In this document: one piece after another, positions 13,052 through 13,134 of the stretch
How positions within the stretch are numbered: position 1 is the first letter of the stretch
Layout: the number at the start of each line of letters is the position of its first letter
NCBI GenBank assembly: GCA_017462445.1
Contig: JAFTRB010000131.1
Location: 1 to 13,134, forward strand
Source: Clostridia bacterium
Lineage (GTDB): Bacteria; Bacillota_A; Clostridia; Oscillospirales; CAG-272
Reading direction: 5' to 3'
Length of the DNA: 13,134 bases
The notes under the pieces: model-generated
What the model saw: only the letters and a program-made list of their open reading frames with translations
Database searches by the model: none
Told to the model about the DNA's origin: nothing
Program-made: the position numbers and the translations under genes

Positions 13052-13058
13052 ATTTTTT

Positions 13059-13134
13059 ATGCCACGAGAATATAGACATATACAAGAATACGAGAAAGAA
13101 ATATTGAAATTAAGGGAACAAGGAAATAGTTATC
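13059..13134 (+). CDS. IS3-family transposase OrfA-type N-terminus (partial)
   Basis: The first 25 codons, MPREYRHIQEYEKEILKLRE and QGNSY, match the start of the helix-turn-helix OrfA proteins of IS3-type elements common in Clostridia, where E-Y-x-x-I-x-E-Y-E-K-E-I-L-x-L is followed by a short turn and a DNA-binding helix. The gene continues beyond 13134. GGGAGGA (13046-13052) lies 6 nt before the ATG. OrfA normally works with OrfB through programmed frameshifting to give the active transposase; neither can be seen here. The assignment rests on 25 residues only. Confidence 0.7.
   Translation, partial: MPREYRHIQEYEKEILKLREQGNSY

Larger units (their letters stand above)
12984..13134 (+). mobile_element. 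Left end of an IS3-type insertion sequence (partial)
   Basis: The window ends inside an insertion sequence: an orfA-type transposase start (13059), its promoter, a leader hairpin and upstream AT-rich sequence. The true left border is not determined because the right end lies outside the window; a short hairpin GTCCGT-taaat-ACGGAC (12983-12999) may be part of or next to the terminal repeat. The A+T content rises sharply relative to the RidA gene, consistent with horizontal transfer. Confidence 0.6.

Overview
The window looks like a piece of a Firmicutes chromosome, most likely an uncultured gut-type member of Clostridia. This rests on strong AAGGAG-type ribosome binding sites, sigma-A-like promoters, short hairpin-plus-T-tract terminators, a BspA-like leucine-rich-repeat protein with a zinc ribbon, and an IS3-type transposase start. 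This is inference from gene style; there is no rRNA or other phylogenetic marker here.

Layout. (1) 1-62 is the last 19 codons of an OmpR/KdpE-type response regulator, followed by an untranslated stretch with a hairpin and a strong terminator. (2) 325-1005 is a HAD phosphatase with its own promoter and terminator. (3) 1255-5017 is a probable three-gene envelope cluster on the plus strand: a multi-pass membrane protein with a Q/P/Y-rich tail made of five 48-bp repeats, a zinc-ribbon/one-TM/leucine-rich-repeat protein, and a small lipoprotein with cysteine repeats. It ends at a two-way terminator. (4) 5156-9903 is on the minus strand: a degenerate SbcD/YhaO-like metallophosphoesterase first, then a 418-bp gap filled with palindromic repeats, then a fold-III PLP decarboxylase-like protein and a DUF5107/TPR-like protein 19 bp apart. 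(5) 10114-12901 is on the plus strand, divergent from (4): a solitary DNA adenine methyltransferase, an AraC regulator 3 bp after it, and a RidA imine deaminase. (6) 13059-13134 is the start of an IS3-type transposase orfA, running off the window.

How the parts relate. The metallophosphoesterase and the methyltransferase fire from back-to-back promoters about 30 bp apart. The decarboxylase-like and DUF5107 genes probably share one mRNA. The methyltransferase and the AraC gene are tightly coupled. No restriction endonuclease accompanies the methyltransferase and no SbcC/YhaN ATPase accompanies the phosphoesterase, so both look solitary here.

The most unusual parts are non-coding. One is the 8355-8737 block, with 12-bp inverted ends and an internal array of 9-mers (AGTGAAGTT, then AACTTCACT) separated by tiny hairpins whose stems differ but still pair. 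The other is the transposase leader, where a 14-bp hairpin hides the ribosome binding site in read-through transcripts but should be missing from transcripts started at the element's own promoter.
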